From Burkholderiaceae bacterium (GTDB taxonomy: Bacteria > Pseudomonadota > Gammaproteobacteria > Burkholderiales > Burkholderiaceae_B), in NCBI GenBank assembly GCA_023653055.1, contig JAMNXR010000004.1, positions 62,001-126,000 on the forward strand: DNA of 64,000 bases, written 5' to 3'. Below, in pieces: positions 63,302 to 64,000 of this stretch. Positions within the stretch are counted from its first letter, which is position 1; each line of letters begins with the position of its first letter. The position numbers were made by a program, and so were the translations under genes. The notes under the pieces are model-generated. The model was not told the DNA's origin. It saw only the letters and a list, made by a program, of their open reading frames with translations, and made no database searches.

Positions 63302-64000
63302 CTATTCAGACAGCTGCCATAACCGAAGAGCAAGCACTGCAACAAGGGAGCGCGGGCGGTAATGTTTCTTATGGTCGCCTCAAGAATAGCGGCGTTGATA
63401 CGACACATGGCGCCATTCTTTATTTAGACGCCATTAGCGTTGTCTTTGATGGTTTCAGAGCACTTAATAATTTGTCACTCGATATTGGTGTAGGCGAACT
63501 GCGTTGCATTATTGGACCAAACGGTGCGGGTAAAACTACCATGATGGATGTCATTACCGGCAAAACACGCGCGACCTCTGGCTCCGCCTTTTTTGGACAA
63601 AACTACGACCTTGCCACGCTCAGCGAATCACAAATCGCCGATATCGGGATTGGTAGGAAATTTCAACGTCCAACCGTTTTTGAGCATCACTCTGTATTCG
63701 AGAATCTAGAGCTCGCGATGAAAGCTAACAAGGGTGTCAAATCAACCCTCTTCGCACGACTCAACAGTACAGAGCGCGACAAAATTGCCACAACTCTTGA
63801 AATGCTCCGCCTCACATCCGAGCAGAATCGATCAGCTGGACTTCTGTCGCATGGGCAAAAACAGTGGCTCGAAATCGGTATGCTCCTCATGCAAGAGCCT
63901 TTACTGCTTTTACTTGACGAGCCAGTCGCTGGCATGACGGATGCGGAAACAGAAAGGACAGGAGAGCTTTTAAACGAGTTGCGCGGCAAACATTCACTGG
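63298..64000 (+). CDS. urtD: Urea ABC transporter ATPase UrtD, N-terminal part (cut by window edge)
   Basis: The first 234 codons of a LivG-type ATPase. Walker A is GPNGAGKTT, the Q-loop region reads GIGRKFQRPTVFEHHSVFEN as in UrtD, the signature is LSHGQKQWLEIGM and Walker B LLLLLDEPVAGMT. There is an N-terminal extension of about 38 residues before the ABC domain. It overlaps urtC by 4 bp. The end of the gene and urtE lie beyond the window. Confidence 0.94.
   Translation, partial: MTIQTAAITEEQALQQGSAGGNVSYGRLKNSGVDTTHGAILYLDAISVVFDGFRALNNLSLDIGVGELRCIIGPNGAGKTTMMDVITGKTRATSGSAFFGQNYDLATLSESQIADIGIGRKFQRPTVFEHHSVFENLELAMKANKGVKSTLFARLNSTERDKIATTLEMLRLTSEQNRSAGLLSHGQKQWLEIGMLLMQEPLLLLLDEPVAGMTDAETERTGELLNELRGKHSL

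Noticed and set aside
1-64000. tRNA/rRNA genes, CRISPR arrays, insertion sequences, prophage or toxin-antitoxin pairs
   Set aside because: I looked for them while reading and found no supporting sequence; the window reads as conserved core chromosome.

Overview
The window is about 64 kb of chromosomal DNA from a betaproteobacterium, most likely order Burkholderiales and close to Alcaligenaceae. This rests on gene content and order: the ubiJ-ubiB and kdsD-kdsC-lptCAB-hpf-ptsN-hprK-rapZ runs, the NtrY/NtrX-like pair beside rsmB, a Bug-type tricarboxylate receptor, SlmA, azurin and an UrtABCD urea transporter. I saw no rRNA, tRNA, CRISPR array, insertion sequence or prophage. Coding density is high and most neighbours overlap or nearly touch.

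Layout. 1-3625: start of metH (leftward), a cobalamin riboswitch, then btuB and a BtuF-like binding protein. 3655-6048: thiG, thiD and an isoaspartate methyltransferase homologue. 6056-11690 (leftward): rfaE2, a ferritin-like diiron protein, ubiB, ubiJ, a Tim44-like membrane protein and ubiE. 11816-14306: pxpBCA (5-oxoprolinase). 14392-18969 (leftward): a 1312-residue FAD/Fe-S dehydrogenase and a YqaA-type membrane protein. 19041-23616: ilvA, apt, purT, then kdsD begins. 22570-30240: the LPS Kdo/Lpt export genes run into hpf, ptsN, hprK, rapZ and rlpA. 30249-35388: rsmI, then yraN-diaA-dolP-thioredoxin, argB and a HAD phosphatase. 35444-40431: slmA, then (leftward) gpmA-envC-ctpA-moeB. 40538-43907: rhodanese, grxC, secB, gpsA and a Bug receptor. 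43935-48020: trmL, comF, a BioC-like methyltransferase, a TSUP permease and XdhC. 48046-53001 (leftward): NtrX-like regulator, NtrY-like kinase, DUF4390, rsmB. 53138-58779: rimO, fmt, SemiSWEET, def, dprA, azurin, yggS. 59288-64000: urtA, urtB, urtC and the start of urtD.

The most interesting signal is the 508-bp gap before urtA. It holds a textbook sigma-54 promoter (TGGCAC-N5-TTGCT, GG-N10-GC) preceded by two perfect GCAC-N7-GTGC NtrC-type boxes and two one-mismatch boxes. All four lie in or at the edge of a 195-bp composite inverted repeat whose outer 26-bp arms match at 25 of 26 positions. Two other observations bear on this. rpoN is missing from its usual place between lptB and hpf, and the NtrX-like regulator lacks the AAA+ domain needed to work with sigma-54. 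Together these suggest that rpoN has moved elsewhere, that a separate NtrC drives urt, and that NtrYX here has become a sigma-54-independent pair. These last points are inference and need the rest of the genome.
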